This document shows, one piece after another, positions 15,401-30,400 of a stretch of DNA of 64,000 nucleotides. This DNA is from Mycteria americana (taxonomy: Eukaryota > Chordata > Aves > Ciconiiformes > Ciconiidae): the NCBI RefSeq assembly GCF_035582795.1, contig NC_134373.1, forward strand, positions 25,762,501 through 25,826,500, in the 5' to 3' direction. Under the pieces are notes generated by a model that made no database searches, was not told the DNA's origin, and saw only the letters and a list, made by a program, of their open reading frames with translations. Position 1 is the stretch's first letter. Every line of letters begins with the position of its first letter. A program made the position numbers and the translations under genes.

Positions 15401-18400
15401 TTCCTTCCCAAACACGTTTGACCTGGGCGCCATGCACTTCCCTGCCTGCCTGCCGCCTTCACAAGGTTTTGGTGGGTGGTGGTTATTCCCCAGTGCCAGC
15501 TCCAGCCGAGACCAGCTCTGACCGGCTCAGGGCCTCCTCCCACACAGGCCCTGCTGCAGCCCCCAGACCAATGTCCTCACTCGTGCCCCTTACAGCTCCC
15601 ATGGACGTTTCTCCTTCAAATCACCTGCCTGGACAGCAAGAGAGCTGCCAGGCAGCCCACAGGACCTCTGAGGGCAAGACGTACTGGTGGCCTGCAACAA
15701 ATGGAGAGTGGGGGCTAAAGGAGGAGACCAGGAGTCAGAGCATGACGGAGACTCACCACAAGCACAGCCACAACTGAGAGCTGCGGGAGACGGGGACGGC
15801 CTGGGACAGCCATCCCTGCGGCAGGGAGGGACGTTACCCACATCCCCTCCAGCTACTGCCACGAGAGACATGGGCATGAGAGCCGGAAAGGGACAGTGCA
15901 GTGATGCGGGTGAGCTCAAGGGTGCAGCGGGCAGCATGGAGGATGAATTACTGAAAGAAGGAGAAATCCCAGCCTTGGCTAGAGCATTAATTCTCCGGCT
16001 GCCACACACCCCTGGCACTGCTATTGGAAAGGAGGCAAATTAATCCACAAGCAGCTGGGAGAGCAGCCAGTGTGAGGTATCCTGGCGAGACTGCGATCCC
16101 CGCATTTCCCTGACATGACACCGTTCAGCTGCGTGAGCCTCACTGCCCGGGTTCAGCTCCATCCGCGGCCCGGCTCAGGCAGCCCAAAGGCAGACACCGT
16201 GCAGAAGGCAATGCCCTCGCCAAAGGCAGGCTGCCCCAGCACGCCAGCGTCCGCAGGCCTGCCGGGCCTCTGCGGGACAGGACACGTGGCACCCCTGGGG
16301 GTGGCCGTACCTGCTTTCCAGGATGGCTTCTTCCACGCGAGTGCTTTTCTCAGACACAGGGGCCCCGAGGGAGGTCTGGCTCATGGCTGACAGAAATTTC
16401 AGCAGCAACTTGGTGCTCTCAGTCTTTCCAGCTCCACTTTCTCCGCTGTTAAAGACAAGATAGATGTTCCATTCACAAATCCAGGGCAGACCGAGCTAAT
16501 GACCATCCCACCCGCAGCAGAGAAGTGATCTCCAGGAATAAACATGTAGCACCTCCACTGCAGCAAGCAGGGGTCAGGCAAAGGGTAGGGTAGGATGGTG
16601 TGGATATTTAGGCAGATGTCATTGCAAACGGAGCAGCAGGAGCAAGGCATGTAATGCAGTCAGGGAGTAGCCCGTTCTCCCATTTCTAACCTTATCAGAA
16701 CACACTGGCTGTCATGACGCTTCCACAAGCAGCAGTAGCACTCATTAGCGGTGGCGAAGATATGGGGAGGCAGCTCACCCAGGCGGTGCTGTCTGTACAG
16801 GTCTATGGCATCCACACTGTACAGACCAGGGATGGGTTTGTAGGGATTTACTGATGCCAAGATGGAACCAATGTTTGTCTAGGGGGAGAAAACAAAACAC
16901 AGCAAGGAAATAAAGCTCCTGAAAAAAAAATCACGACAAACCCAGACCCTGAAACAACTCATGGTGAAGGGAAAAAGCCTAAATAAGGAAGTTGGGCTTC
17001 AGCAGAGAGCTCCCCAATTTGGCAAAAACCTCAGGGCAGGGGCTGCGTGACTGGGTATGGATGGGACAGTTTGAATTTCACTGCTTTACAATAAAATGTT
17101 CTTAGTCTGTTGTATTTACTAAATTAAGCTTACACAATTTAAAAACATGAAGCCATCTTCATACCCAGCTACCTTGCACTGTGCTTGAAGTTGAAAAGCA
17201 GAGCTGGACTGAAGGAGTGTCAGGAGATACCTTCAATGCCCCTATCCACAGTCTTAAGTGGAGGGGGCTTGGCAGGGTTCAAGCACCTCCTGAACAAAGA
17301 GGTGGGACACAGACACACACACACGCACACATATGTGCGAAGAGCCACTAAAGCGTATCGTTATTCTTCTACTGAAAGATGCTGTTCAGAGCAGCTTAAA
17401 TAATTTGGTAAGCCAAATCTAAATTGACAGCTGAAGATGAAGCTCAAGATTTCAAGTCAAAACACTTCTGCATTTTCTAAACATTGTATTGTGAAAATAT
17501 TTATTTTTAAAATCTCACAGTTCAAGAAAAGAGTTAGTAAGGTTTAAAATAAAATACCCAAAGCCTAATATTGAATTTCAAACATATTCTTTTGTGAAGT
17601 CAGACAGAAATTTATTTTGGTTTTTGGGGCATGACTTTTTCGGTTTAGACAACCAGCTCAAATCCCGTTATTCTCAGAGCTGCAGTTCAGAGCAATGGTG
17701 CACCTCTCTCCTAGCAATGGCTTTGTAATATGGCCAACATCCAGCTTAAATCCTGCTGCTGCTGCGGTGGCCTCCTTCACAGGGACATCTTAGGCTGCTC
17801 TACTCCAGAAATACCCATTCTCAGCAGGACTGATGGAGGAGACACTTAGATTGCTGCAGTAGGTGCCAAGCTTTGTGGCCAGGGACAACATCTAGTATTA
17901 TTTCCAAACCATGAACTACAAGTCACCACATACATATACAAGGATTTGCACGCATCCATTGGAGAAGCTGTAAACAAAACACTTGGTGACGAGAAAGATG
18001 CATACTTTCTCCCTGCCAAATGAAATCTGGGGCCATACTGCAATGCCAAGCTCTGAAGCCAGACTAAGGTGCTGTAGTCACTAAAATATTTAAGACTCAT
18101 TTATTAAAGCAGCAGTCACAGATTGCCAGGGGAAAAAAAACATCACCCAGGCTTGTTGCATTATTTGTATGAACAGGCTAGCGTGGAACAAGTCCTGAGG
18201 ACCCTCTGACATGGGGCAGAAATAGAATTCATTGGTGATGAAAGCAATAAGCAAGCAGATGATCTTTGGCAAGACAGGTGGGAGGAAATGGGAAAGCATT
18301 GAGAGAGAAAACATGGATTGGGAAAAAGCACTGTACAATCAGTTGAGCAACAGACATTGTCCAGAGACTGCAGGACAGAGATGTCCATCCTAACACTTCT

Positions 18401-21400
18401 CCCAGACCTTCACAGCATTTTTTCCTCTCAGATGTTTCATTTAGCATTTCCCACTCTAGTTTCAGCTCTCCCAAGGAACAGAGCTCCTGCCCCACAGTCC
18501 TCTCTAGAACTTCTTCCAGTACAGCCATCTCTTTCAAAGGTGTTTCTAGGAAACTTTTCCATCTCCCAGTTGCAGGCTCCTCGTCACCTGCAGTCCCTTA
18601 TAGACAATTTCTATGCACAATTTCTAATAGCAGTAGCATTTGTGCATCAACCATGTACATACCAGCCACTCTATTAGCCAAGGAGTGATCGTCCCCAGAG
18701 AAAAGCGTCTGTAAAGCAGGACAAGCCACATGTGGCATGTCTGCCTCTCAAGGCAATACTTCCTACGTGGGTGGTTAGGCATGGCAGAGCTAGGGACAGC
18801 ACAAAATGTGGCAGTATAAATGAGCCAGAGGCTGTACATCACTCGCATTATGTTGGGTCTACTTCTATTAAGGGATACAGGAATTGCAGGAATGAAGGGG
18901 GAAGATACACTCTTAAATGCTACAGGATGTTGCTGTGCTCACATAATTTCCTTAAACAGTTTGGTAGAGCTTGAATAGTATTTCTGTGGAAAACAAAAGG
19001 TACTGTTGACATTGTCAGTATTCCTGTAGCACATTAATTACAAGTACCACACCAGTACTGCTACCTACACTCCCTGACCAGAAAGGATCCCCTTTAGGAG
19101 CTCATGGTAGGCTGCCTCCAGGCATACAGCTCAGAACTGCACTGCCCTTTTTCACAGCAGTTGTCCACTTCATGTTCTCAGTTTTCCATCCCCTTATTAA
19201 TTTTTTTTAATTATTTATTATTATTTTTAATACTCGTTACCAGTATTCCAGGTTACCCATTCCTACAGGTGAATTTGTTTTCCAGAAAATGATGACATTT
19301 CTCACCTTTTTCTGATCTCTCCAATTTCCTTCCAAATATTTTTGGCCCTGACTGATAGGCATAACTCCTCTCAGTACAGCTTCATCTGCAACCTTAGCCT
19401 ACTGTGCTCTATCCGTGGAGACCATGGAGAGCGATATTAAATGAACTCAGTCCCTGTAACATTCATGGTATTCACAGATCACTGCAAGTCATTAGGTGGC
19501 ACTACAGCTGATGTTCTCAGTTTCTGCTTAACTGAAAACTATACGCAGCAGGGCTATGGCAAAACTAATAGTTAGTGATAAGGTAACGGCAATATTAATG
19601 TCTGCACTGCAGAAATGCAAAACAGCACTTCTCCAGTTTGGTGTCCTCCAGGTCAGACATTGCATAAACATATGCACAGATACAGCCCCACTCAAGAAGG
19701 GGCTTACAATCCTTCAGCGAGGGTTTCTTCCCAGTGCTCAGCATATTACAGAAGTCAACGCCCTTCATAAATCTCCCAAAAATTCAGGTCTGAGGTGCAC
19801 AGCTGACATTCATGCACTATGCACAGGCAAAAAATGACATCATATTTAAACTTTTAACACCTTTACACACGGATGGAGAAGCCACAGAACTAACGCTGAA
19901 GAGGAGAAGGAATGACATCTCAGAGCTAGAGGAAAGGCTTAAGGAGATACAGCTGCTGTGATACTGTCACAGCGCTGGTGTCGTGGCATTTCTGGTGCAA
20001 GGCACAGACTGAAAAGGGAGAGAATCCTGCCTCACATTTCGAAGTGTGAGGAAGAAGAAGCGGGAGGAATATACCCAAATGGGCAAAGAGCTGCACAGAC
20101 GCATAGCACATGTCAAACACAGGTCAGGAAGAGCAGCAAGGACAAGGGCCATCAAAAGAGCGTGTGCACGTGGGTACTGCCACTGGGTCACGAGGCTCTG
20201 TTGACAGACAACAGGCAAGGGGGTCTACAGCAACAAAAAAGAGAATTAGCAGTCTCCTCTGCATCCCGGCGCAGGAGATGGTTCAGAAATGGGGTCACTT
20301 TATTGATCATTTCCTGGAATACAGGTGCATATGGTTTGGTTGCCTTGGTAACAGTTGCTATGCAACACAGCTAGAGATTTACATGTTTCCTGTCATAATC
20401 TGAAAAACTCTGGGTGCACATAGCATGGACAAGCAAGGTAAGAGTAAAGCAAGGTAAGGCAGTCTTTGTAATATATCCTTCGAGTCCTCTCCAAGTCCCA
20501 GCAGAGCACGCTGCCATGCCCGCACTCCAGGGATGCCTCCTCCCAGGCGTGCTTTTCCTCACAAGTCCCTTTCCTGACGCTTGCCTCCTTCCTGAGGGCC
20601 CAAGAGGGAAATCAGGAGATGCTTTGAGTATTCATCTGTGCAAGGAGAGCAGAGCAACTCAAAAAAGGCACAACTGTGTGTAAAAGCAGAAGAATTAGGC
20701 AACACGTTTGCTTTCCTAGTTTTGTTGAGCAGCAGCTTTATCCGGATCAGGAGGGATACTCAACAACCACCTGCGTACACTGCACTTTCCAGTCTGCTTG
20801 GCCATCTAAACCTCTGAACAGTAATAACGGGGAATCTGGGGAAGGTGAATGCCAGCTTGTAAAACACAGATGGTCATGGAGGATACAGAGCTGCACGATT
20901 ACCACAAAGCCTAGAGGTGAACGTTCATGTTTTGGAAGTTCTTCTATAGATGCAAAGAGACCCCTCTGGTAGGGGTAGGATCTCACAGGGCTGATGGAGC
21001 TGGCAAGGCAGAAAAAAACTCCCATTTTATCCACATGAAACAATGCTCAGGAAACAAGGCTAAAAATCAGTATTTCACATGCAAAGTGGCAGCCCCAAAG
21101 CTAAACAAAAATTAGCCAGAAGGGTTGTGGCCCAGCTTGAGCACTTACATAGATGTTACCCTGTTGGTAGCGCTGGTGCAGGTTAAGCAGGATGGCAGCT
21201 TCATGCAGATCTCCCAGCATGGACATGTCTTCTACCCCATCAACGCTGGTCTGGTGCATTGGCAAGACCTTTTCTCTGGAAAGAGAGGCCTTGGGGTACT
21301 GGAATACCTGGAAGAATGGGGAGAAGGACAAATAAGCGCATGACACCTGGGCACATGGTCTGATTTCCTACCAAAAACATGCTCTTTTCCACAGCTTTAT

Positions 21401-24400
21401 ACTTCAGCACTGGAAAAGGAAATGAGTAAGACACAGATCTGCTCCCTATTTTTATAGTTGTTCCTCTGTTCCTGCGTATTTGAGCTCTCTGGCCAGAAAC
21501 CATACAGCACACTCCCTTCCTTTGCTACAGAGTCCCTCTCTCACCTTCACTACTGACAGGGACAGTCAGTAGTGTTACTTGCAAGGTTACTTGATTGTTT
21601 CTGAAGTGCCCTTAGCAGGAGCAGGGCACCAACCTCCAGGTACACCAGGCCAGACAGGTATTACACACTGCGCTCAGGACTGTGAATAATGGTGGCAGCT
21701 GCTCCCAAGAGACCAGGAACAGTCTTTCACAAAAACGCAGGTGGGATCTTATCTCTGACTGTGGGGAGGTTGAGGCAAAGCTTATTCACATTTCAGGTTT
21801 GGCCCTGCACTCTCCGTAGGAGCCAGCCAGCCAGTGTCTAGGAGAGGCTGTCATGTCAAGAGCAAAGGAAAGAAAAGCAGATGAGAAGCCAAACAAAGTA
21901 GTGACACCCTGTGTGTATGCTGGCATATATGTACATGATGCAGCTTTCAACAGTGACAGCTTCTGTGACTTTCAACAGTGACTGTCTTCGTACAGTGACA
22001 GCTATTAACTTCCATCACTGCTCTGGGAAGTGCCCACTTCTCTCTCTACGCAGTTGCACTCTTCTTGCCTCGATTGCTGCATCCTTCTTCCTGCTAGAGC
22101 CTCCTCCTCCTCAATAACCCACACTTCAGCTATCGGGTCATCTTCTTCACCCCCTTTCAACACAGCTGAAATTATGTGACTGTTCCCCTCCACCATAGCC
22201 ACATCCCAGCCCTCCTTTCCTCCTCCTCAAGCACGAAGCTGGCATTTCATAAAAGTTATTTCAGTTGCTTCCCACTCTTGGATTCAACCGTGTGCCATCT
22301 CCCACCCAGCATCCCAAGCTGTGCTAGATGGTAAGACCCAAGACAGACAGATGGGAGACTTCATACAGGCGAAGCATGAGAAGCAAACTGGCCCACAGTA
22401 GCTCTTCCCAAGAAACTTGGGCTTTTCCTTCCCTTCTGGGGCTCTGGTCTCTACCTCATTTCCATTCCTGCTTCTCAGCCCAGGTGCCACCAAGAAACTG
22501 ACTGACCCCATAGAGAACGAGCCCCTGGTCTATAGCATTGATCTAACTGGTTTCTCCTGCCTGCTTTCCTGGAGTCCTTGGGCTGCTGTAACTGCTAGGG
22601 AGGACGGCCACGCAGCTGCAGGCTGAAGACAGAACGAGGTCACCCTGCCCCCTCCAGCAAGCCACCCTCGCGAGTCCCTTGCAGGGCGCTCACTGCTGCG
22701 GCGCGTTGCAGGTGCCCAGCGAGCACCCCTTCTCAGCTCTGAGCCTGCACACTCGCCAGTACGGGAAAGGAATAACCTGGCACAGGATACCTTTACAGGA
22801 CCCCCATGATGCCTGCAAAAGTGTGTGCAATCGAAGCAACAGCTCTGTTCCTGGAAGGAGGTGGGGAGGAGAAGCAGGCTCATTTCCCCAGATGTGTTTG
22901 CCCCAGGTCTGCCCAGTCACACCGAACAATGTGACAAGGACTTGGTCTCTTCTGCTGGGAGACTGCCCCACAGCCCGATTTTCTCACCCGCTGAGGGGCT
23001 TTCAAAAATACATAGTTCATACACATGAACAGTCCACTCCAGCACACGGGCTCTCTCCAAGGCCTCCCTGGTCTCTGCACCACTTCAGCAGCTGGGTATC
23101 AGAGAGGTATGACTCTGCCAGCAGCAGGACCCCCACTCTGCAAGCATGGCCCCAAAAAAAACACATCAATTTTTTTTTTTTTCCTTCAGAGCAGAGGCCT
23201 CAGGCACTTCTACAAGAGAACTGAGGGAACAGGAAGGGAGAATGGGACAACTAAATTCAGGGGAGAGTACAAGGTGCAAATGCACAACATGAGCTGGACT
23301 CTGTCAGGAGCAAAACCACTACAGCACTTTCAAACCATGAGGCAGCAAACCACCCTGGCTCTCTTTTCTCTGCTGACTTGGACAAATTTTGGAAGGGGAC
23401 AAGTCCAAAGTGGTATGACGTGATCTTTCCTTACATCTGCCTGGCACTTACTCATTTACCACTGCATTGTCAGCACTTGTGGCCATTGGGGCCAAAAGAG
23501 AAACATCAAGAAAATGCCTAGGGAAAAAGCTGAGTGGACAAGTGTCCCAAAAGATATCAGGTGGTTGGCAGCACCTGTGCCAAGAGGCTGCTATACATGA
23601 AAAATAACTGTGATGGGTCAGAGCTTGTTTACTTGCTCTTGTAGACAACACAGGAGAAAATGGGACCCTGAAGAGCAACAGGGGGCCTAGACACAAGGGT
23701 AAATGATTAGTAGGGACTAGATCATCACTTGTTAAACCTCTCTTGAGCCTCCTGAGTGGGGTTATTCAGCCATCCCTTCCTAAAAAAAAAAAAATCTGGT
23801 CCAAGATGCTCAAAGGATTAAGCAGGTGCTCTGGCAGGACTACAGCAAAGGTGGATAAGAGGGGCATTGGCTCTGGTACCCTCTGGGCAGAAACACTGCG
23901 CAGGTGAAATATACTCCCTGGAGGAGCAGACTGATGCCACATTGACACCCTAGCCAAGGCCAAGATGTCACCTATCTGTCCCTGAGGCTGGGGAGGTTCA
24001 CCGAATGCCCTTGCCCATCACTGCACTCCTAGCAGCTCACCCTTCCTCAGGCAGAGGCTGGGGCCTCCAGCTCCACTGAGATTTGGGAGGGGAAGTCTCT
24101 GTGCCCCTGGAAGGCACCTGTAGCATGAGGGAGAGGTTTCAGGCCTTCCCTGGCACTGGAAGAGAGTTGACTTTTAATCTGTCCTCTGCCCTCCAGGGTA
24201 GAGACAAGTTTCCAGTCTATCACCAACAGGCTGCAGGGATCACCCAGGGTCCTGGAGATAGGCATGTGGTGGGGTTTTTTAATTCCCAAGATTGCGTCAA
24301 AGGGCCTTTCCCTGAGGAGCTCTGAGGTTTGAGATACAAACATGCCCCAGACATGATGGCCCTCCACCCTTAGAGCTTGCAAGGTGCAGCACTGATCTAG

Positions 24401-27400
24401 GACAGCCAGGCCCTTTCCCACCTCCAGCCACCCCAGTAAAGAGGCTCTTGTTACCCCACTGCTCACTTCTAGACCCCTCCAGCAATCTGCCAGGAGAGCA
24501 GTTTGGAGGAACATTCTCCCTACCATCCTGCTCCAGGTAAGGTGAGCCAGGCTGGCTTCAGCAGCTAGCACTACTGAGCTGAATATGATGGCTGATTTCA
24601 CCTGAAGCAAGTGAGAACATAGACAAACTGAGCTTGCAGCAGAGCTGCCTCTGAAATATCTCTTTTCCAACAAGTTAATACTTAAACAGAAAGTTAATAG
24701 GTGTTAAAAAGCAGATCTTTATTATTTGGGAAGAAAAACCATCTGCTTTCAGTCTAACTACAAACAAACCATCAAATACCACACAGGTACCTCACAACAC
24801 AGCCAGTGATTTCTACCTTCTCCCCGGTGATTAACTGATTGTCTCAGATTTAGCCCACGGTCAGAAGAAAATGAGCAGGACTCTCTCCAAGCCCCTGCAA
24901 TGGTCAGGAATAAAGCAAAACCTGGCTGGCAGACAAGCCAAGATGAGAATTGCCAACCAAGCCAGACTGAGCAGGGGAGAAATGATTCCTCCTCAACCTC
25001 AAATTCATCCATTAGTGCAACCCTGAGCACAGGAGCAAAGCTCCCACTCGGCATCTAAGTCATGTTTATCCATAAAGCATTTGGCTGGTCTGTCTGGACT
25101 GTGGTTTCCAATCTGTGTTTCATAAGTGTCGGCTCCTCCTTTCCTCCCAGGAAGTCACATTTCTGACGGATTTGTTTGCTTGAGGTGTTTTTAAGGAAGT
25201 GAAAACAAATGGCAAAAGCCCTGAAGCATAAGACTGGACGTCTTACCTCAGAGCTGCAAGAGCTGCAGGGATGCTGGGCCACAGCAAACACGAGGATACC
25301 AGATTTAGGGATCCTAATATCAGAGGGATCAACTGAACAATCCAGCCCAAAGTAAAATGAAGATGTTTTCATCTGAGGTTTTCACCTGGCATAAGACAGC
25401 CAGTCACTCCTACAGTTATCAAGCAATGAAGGCAGCAGGCGAGGGAAGCACATAGGACAGCTATAGTGGAGGGCACTGAATAAAGCAAGCCCTTGAATGA
25501 TCACCATGTGCTTTTTCTGCTTAAGCCATAAAGCACATGCTCCTTCAGCCTAATGGTTTCTTCTTTCATGGAGGGAAAAAAAACAAATCCAGCCTTTTTA
25601 GACCTGTGACTCTACCCAGCATTACCCTGTGCACGTTTTCTAGGCTGGCGGTGGGTGCACCCACTCAGCTGGCTCTGCGGTGGGATTTCTGGTGTCCTTT
25701 CAGAGATGCCAGGTGGGTTTGGAGGATTTTCTGAGGCCACAGCAGCGTATCAGAAGAGACAGGAGCAAGCCTGGGAGAGTCACAGAAGTACTCGCCATTT
25801 GTTCACTCTCTGCAGGCTGCTGCACTGCCTGTGATGAATGCCTCTGTGATCTCTTAAAATGAGTTAGTGACTATCCAGCACTCCCAAAACAAGGCAACTC
25901 CTCAGGAAAGGATTAAGAGACTAGAGTAACCAGATGGAAAACCTACATGTCTGCTAGGTGAGTTTCTGTCTCTGAGAAACAAATCAGGATCTTTAAAAGG
26001 GAATGACTATTTGAAATCTAGCCTTGTCAAAGAAAGACTGAAAAATATGACAGTCCTACCACTGACTCTCCACAAGCTGGAGTCCTAAATCCCCTTTCCT
26101 TCTGTGACCTCCTTTGTTTGCCAGGTAAGAGGCTGAAAAAACCTGTCCAATTTTCTGCAAAAGAAGCTGCCTGCAGAGCACAGTTCACCAAAACAGCTGA
26201 GCAGATCTAATTGCTCACTGCTTGAGGGCAGAGTCCTGCCCGTTTCCCCATCCACCTCCCAGCCCAGGCACCAGTTTGACTCACTAAGAACCTCAGTGAA
26301 GGCAGTGAATAGTTCTCCCAGGGTCAGGGAGCCGAGCTGACTCACTGAGGACTTGGATGATCCCCAGAGGTCCCTTCCCACCAATATTACTCCACGAGCA
26401 CTGCAGCAGGCACGCCAGGGAACCACAAGGAACACAGGGCTGGAAATAGGGCAGGAAAGAGGCTTGTTCCCTATCGCTGGCAGAGAGCTCTGCTCTCAGA
26501 GGAGCTCAGCTGCCTTGTTGAACTGTCCTATGCATAGCTGCTGCACTTAGCTGCTGACTGACATGGGAACTCACTTGCACATGTCCCTGTCCCAAGGGCT
26601 GACAGCAGAAGCTGCTGAAGCAGACGGCGGTGAGCACAACAGCCCTTACTGCAGCATGGCTTGCAAGAAGCACATCCTGGCAGAAAGGGCTGCTTAGTTG
26701 GTGGAGCTGCCTCCTTCCTAGGAGCATTTTGCCAATATAACAGTTTTGCTAGTCTGTTAATGCAACTCCTTCAAAGATGGCACAAGAAAAACCAAACAAA
26801 GTGAGGTGGGCAGACAAATGAACAGAAGAAAGATAACAATCTTCTCTTTTTAACCTTTGTTAGATCTTTGGCATGGTTCGTAACAGAGCCGGGTCACTTT
26901 TCAGACAGAATTGCAGCATTTCAGTTGATATGTTTCCTTTTAGCACGAAGGTCATGCAAGACCAAGAAGTCCATCTTGCAACTTGGCACAGACTACAGCT
27001 TCATGCAAACTTCACTTACCATGCCATAATCTGAGGTGAAGAGCACGTTTCCATCGGCACATGAGCCAACCGTGCATGGCTGCAGCTGGTCCTGCTCCCG
27101 CAGCCATACCCTGGCACCCTGCAAAAACCAGAAGACCTCCCATTAGAAAGAACTGGAGCCTGCGAGATCTGCACACAGGGTGTAAAACACCCAAGGAAAG
27201 CTGCAGTATTCAGAGGCTACTTCCAAGCTACGGCTGCTTAACATTTTTAAGCAAGTCCTACTTACATTTTCAGAGAAACTGGTGTTGATTTTTTTAACAT
27301 AACATGAGAGGAAGAAAAAGCAGTTTTAATCAGCTTTATGCGGAAACCAACATAAGGAAACATCAATTTTTATAGAAAGAGTCATGGAAAGATACAAACA

Positions 27401-30400
27401 CGCAGAACAGTGGGTTCAACTGTCTAAATATTTTCAAACTTAGAATAGCCGGTCATTAAAAGTCATGCTATAATAATAATAGAAAATGTAAATAAAGCAT
27501 GTTTACAATTTCATACACCCACACATTATTGTAAGTAAAAATGCTTCCAGAAATCATCAGCAACAGCTAAGTAGACTTCACAGAGCTTTGTTTGCCTCTC
27601 TTGCAAGACTTTCCTTGGGTAAATGACATGACTTGAGTGTTTCTTTGATGTATATATACACTGATGTATATATGATGGCCCTGATGGGTATACAGTTTCA
27701 CACACACTACAAGATCTTAAATTGCTCAGTGTCTCTCAAGACAACACCGAGCACAAAGGCAGACTTCTGGTAACACATACGCAGCGCTCTGCAGGGCAAG
27801 CAGATCTCACGGCTCAGCTACAAAAAAGTGCAGGGGCAATCAGTTTGCTGGATTGGCCTCTTCTGCCCTGCCTGGCTGTGGGACCTGGTACAAGGGAAAG
27901 AGCAGGAGCATGAAGGCAAATCAGGGAGAGCAGGATCTGCAATTATGCAGAATTAGGCATAACGTCGCGCTGCATTTCAGTTATTGCAGACTAATCTCTT
28001 CCATGTCTTTCCATAGAAATCACATAAACTTTGCTTAGATAAGTATTGAGAAAAAGCCAAAGTGCTGAACTGTTGAGTAATGTTAAGGCCATCCTGCTTT
28101 TCATCGATTCATAGACCTAGTTTCTTCCTAATTTGTTTTCTGCCCCTAAGTTATTGATTATAAAAGGCCTTCCTATCCTCTTAAACCCGTCAGCACCATT
28201 AGCTCTCTGCTTATAGGCTTATTATGTTTGAAGAGATGCAATAGTATTTCTATATTACATTATCCAGAATGTGGAACACTAATTCTATTTTTAATGATTT
28301 ATTTTAGTTTAGGTGGGTTTTTTTAAACTACTTCAGTCACTTTAAACACTTTAGTACCCTGGACTTTCTTTACTGTAGAAGATAGATCTATTGGCCAACC
28401 TCCAGTCCTCCCAATAAAGGAACTGGTTTTAATGACATTTAAAAAGGCCTACATAATTCTGCTTTTGCTGCTGTGTTCTGCTCTAGAGTTTCCACAGCAG
28501 GCAGATTAATTTCCCCTCACCGAGTGAATAAAAAGCACCAGTGCATCTGGTCAGTACCTAAACCCAAGGATGGTATGTGAAGATCACCTTCACAGCCAGT
28601 GAGCAATAGCAATAGAAAGAAATGTTTTCTTACGTTGCAGATTCAAGTTTCAAGATCCCAGAGTGCTGGTAAGCAATGCATTGAATACAGATTTTGAGGA
28701 ACTATATTAGAATTCTTCATGACATCCTCTTACATTTTCTGAAACTCTTGATGCTTGAGACAAAGTGTCCTGAGGCATTTGGGCAAGGCATTGCTGTTGA
28801 GAAATCAATCATTTCCCAAATCACATTCTGATGATTCCACACAAGCATATGAAGAACGATATGGGTTACCAAAAGATCTTTATGCTATTTTGACCAAAGG
28901 CTCCTACTACCATCATGGTATCAAGAGCAAAGAGTCACAAAGCAGCAAAGTTGTGTCTGGAGTTCCCAACAGTGGGATGAAAGAAAACCTTTTCTAATAC
29001 ACTTACTGTTAACACTCATTCCCAACAGTGCATTTCAATGCCTTCAGACACCAGTAACCCAGGAGCACATAGAAGAGAGCCTGCAGGCAGGCAAGTGCAG
29101 TTTCATCAGGAGCCAGGCCCGCACCCTCCCACACACACCGCACCCGATGCCACGGCACGCACACACACCCCAGCATTAGGAGCGTGCCACGCTCACAGAA
29201 CCCTATGCGGTCTGTCCCTGCAGACCAGGGCTACGCACACTTTCCACTCCCTGAGCTCGGAAATTAGTTTTGAGATAGAGGCAGTTGATAATCTGACACA
29301 AGAGAGTTGATAATCTGACACAAGAGAGTTGATAATCTGACACACACGAGACACTCCGTGAGCATGAACACTGTTATTTATTAGGTACCATTTAGAGGGA
29401 AAAAGAAGGGAGACGGACAATGAGATCCCTCTGGTATCTTCAACACCTAGAAATTATCAGAAAGTCCAGACTGACCCAGACCCCTTTCCCAGCAGAAGTC
29501 CATGTGCAAAAGTAGTAACAAATATTCCTGAAAGGAGACCTAGTTCTTTTGTACAATATTGCACCATTTCCTACAGACTTATGGCAGATCCTTCTGTGTG
29601 CTGCTAAGGAGTGGAAGGCAACACGATGAAACTCCCAGGCACTGTGGCATTTCAGCTGCCCAGAACTACTTACTTCAGTTTACTTTGATGTTGTAGCTGT
29701 TTTTACAACAGCAATTGCCTCTGCCCAGTAGAATAACTGCACCCGTTTATGTTGTTTCCAAAAGGAACATCATGCTAAGACAGCCAGAATAGGAACCACA
29801 GAGCAAATAATTATTGTAACTTCTGCCCAGCATAGCCCCCATTTCCTGAAAGGCCGAGTTTGTTTTAGTGCATCTCCTTCCATCAGCCCTTTTTTCTAAA
29901 CATGAAATTCCCCAAGGAGCCTTGACTAAATGCAGAAACAGATGGTCACACCAAAGAGACTGCCCTCACATCACTCCCCTCTCCCACTCCCCAATACCAC
30001 ACATTTCATTGATCAGTTGAAAGGATTAAATTGAGCAGAAAACTTCCAAGAACTGACAAGCAGCAAGGCTGAACTTCCATGGGAGAAGCAAGGGCAGCAA
30101 GCAGAGCATGGCCCAGCACTGCAGAGCAGTGACCTGCCAGCTCTGGTGGGTCCCCACTCCCACAGGCACACGGACGATGGGAACACCCCTGCTCTCCAAG
30201 CACAAGAGTAAAAACCCTTCAGTTTTCAAACCGAGATATAGAAGGTCTCACCCACATCCAGAGACGAAACAGTTTAACAAAATGAAGCAACAAGCAGTCA
30301 CTGATTTGAAGAGAACACCTTAAAAGACAGCTAAGGAACAGCAGAGTGATGATTTTGTGTAACCGCTTTCCATCGAATAAAGCTGGCTGAACACTGATGA

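Larger units (their letters stand above)
451..27019 (-). other. Myosin-X-like introns 2 to 12
   Basis: The intervals between the listed exons are noncoding as far as I can see. The larger ones are 21308-27019, 16879-21148, 11538-16310 and 1325-5063; the others range from 245 bases to 1.6 kb. Recognisable contents are LINE relics at 3.85-4.27, 7.87-8.35, 10.75-10.93 and 26.34-26.40 kb, a CA-rich run near 17.31 kb, an AT-rich stretch at 19.20-19.24 kb and a long G run at 12.24 kb. The GC-rich stretch at 15.05-16.1 kb has long open frames in several phases but no protein I recognise. Confidence 0.75.

Noticed and set aside
15127..16043. GC-rich open frames in intron 5 (216 and 142 codons)
   Set aside because: Low-complexity translation, overlapping frames on both strands, and no link in phase with the flanking myosin exons.
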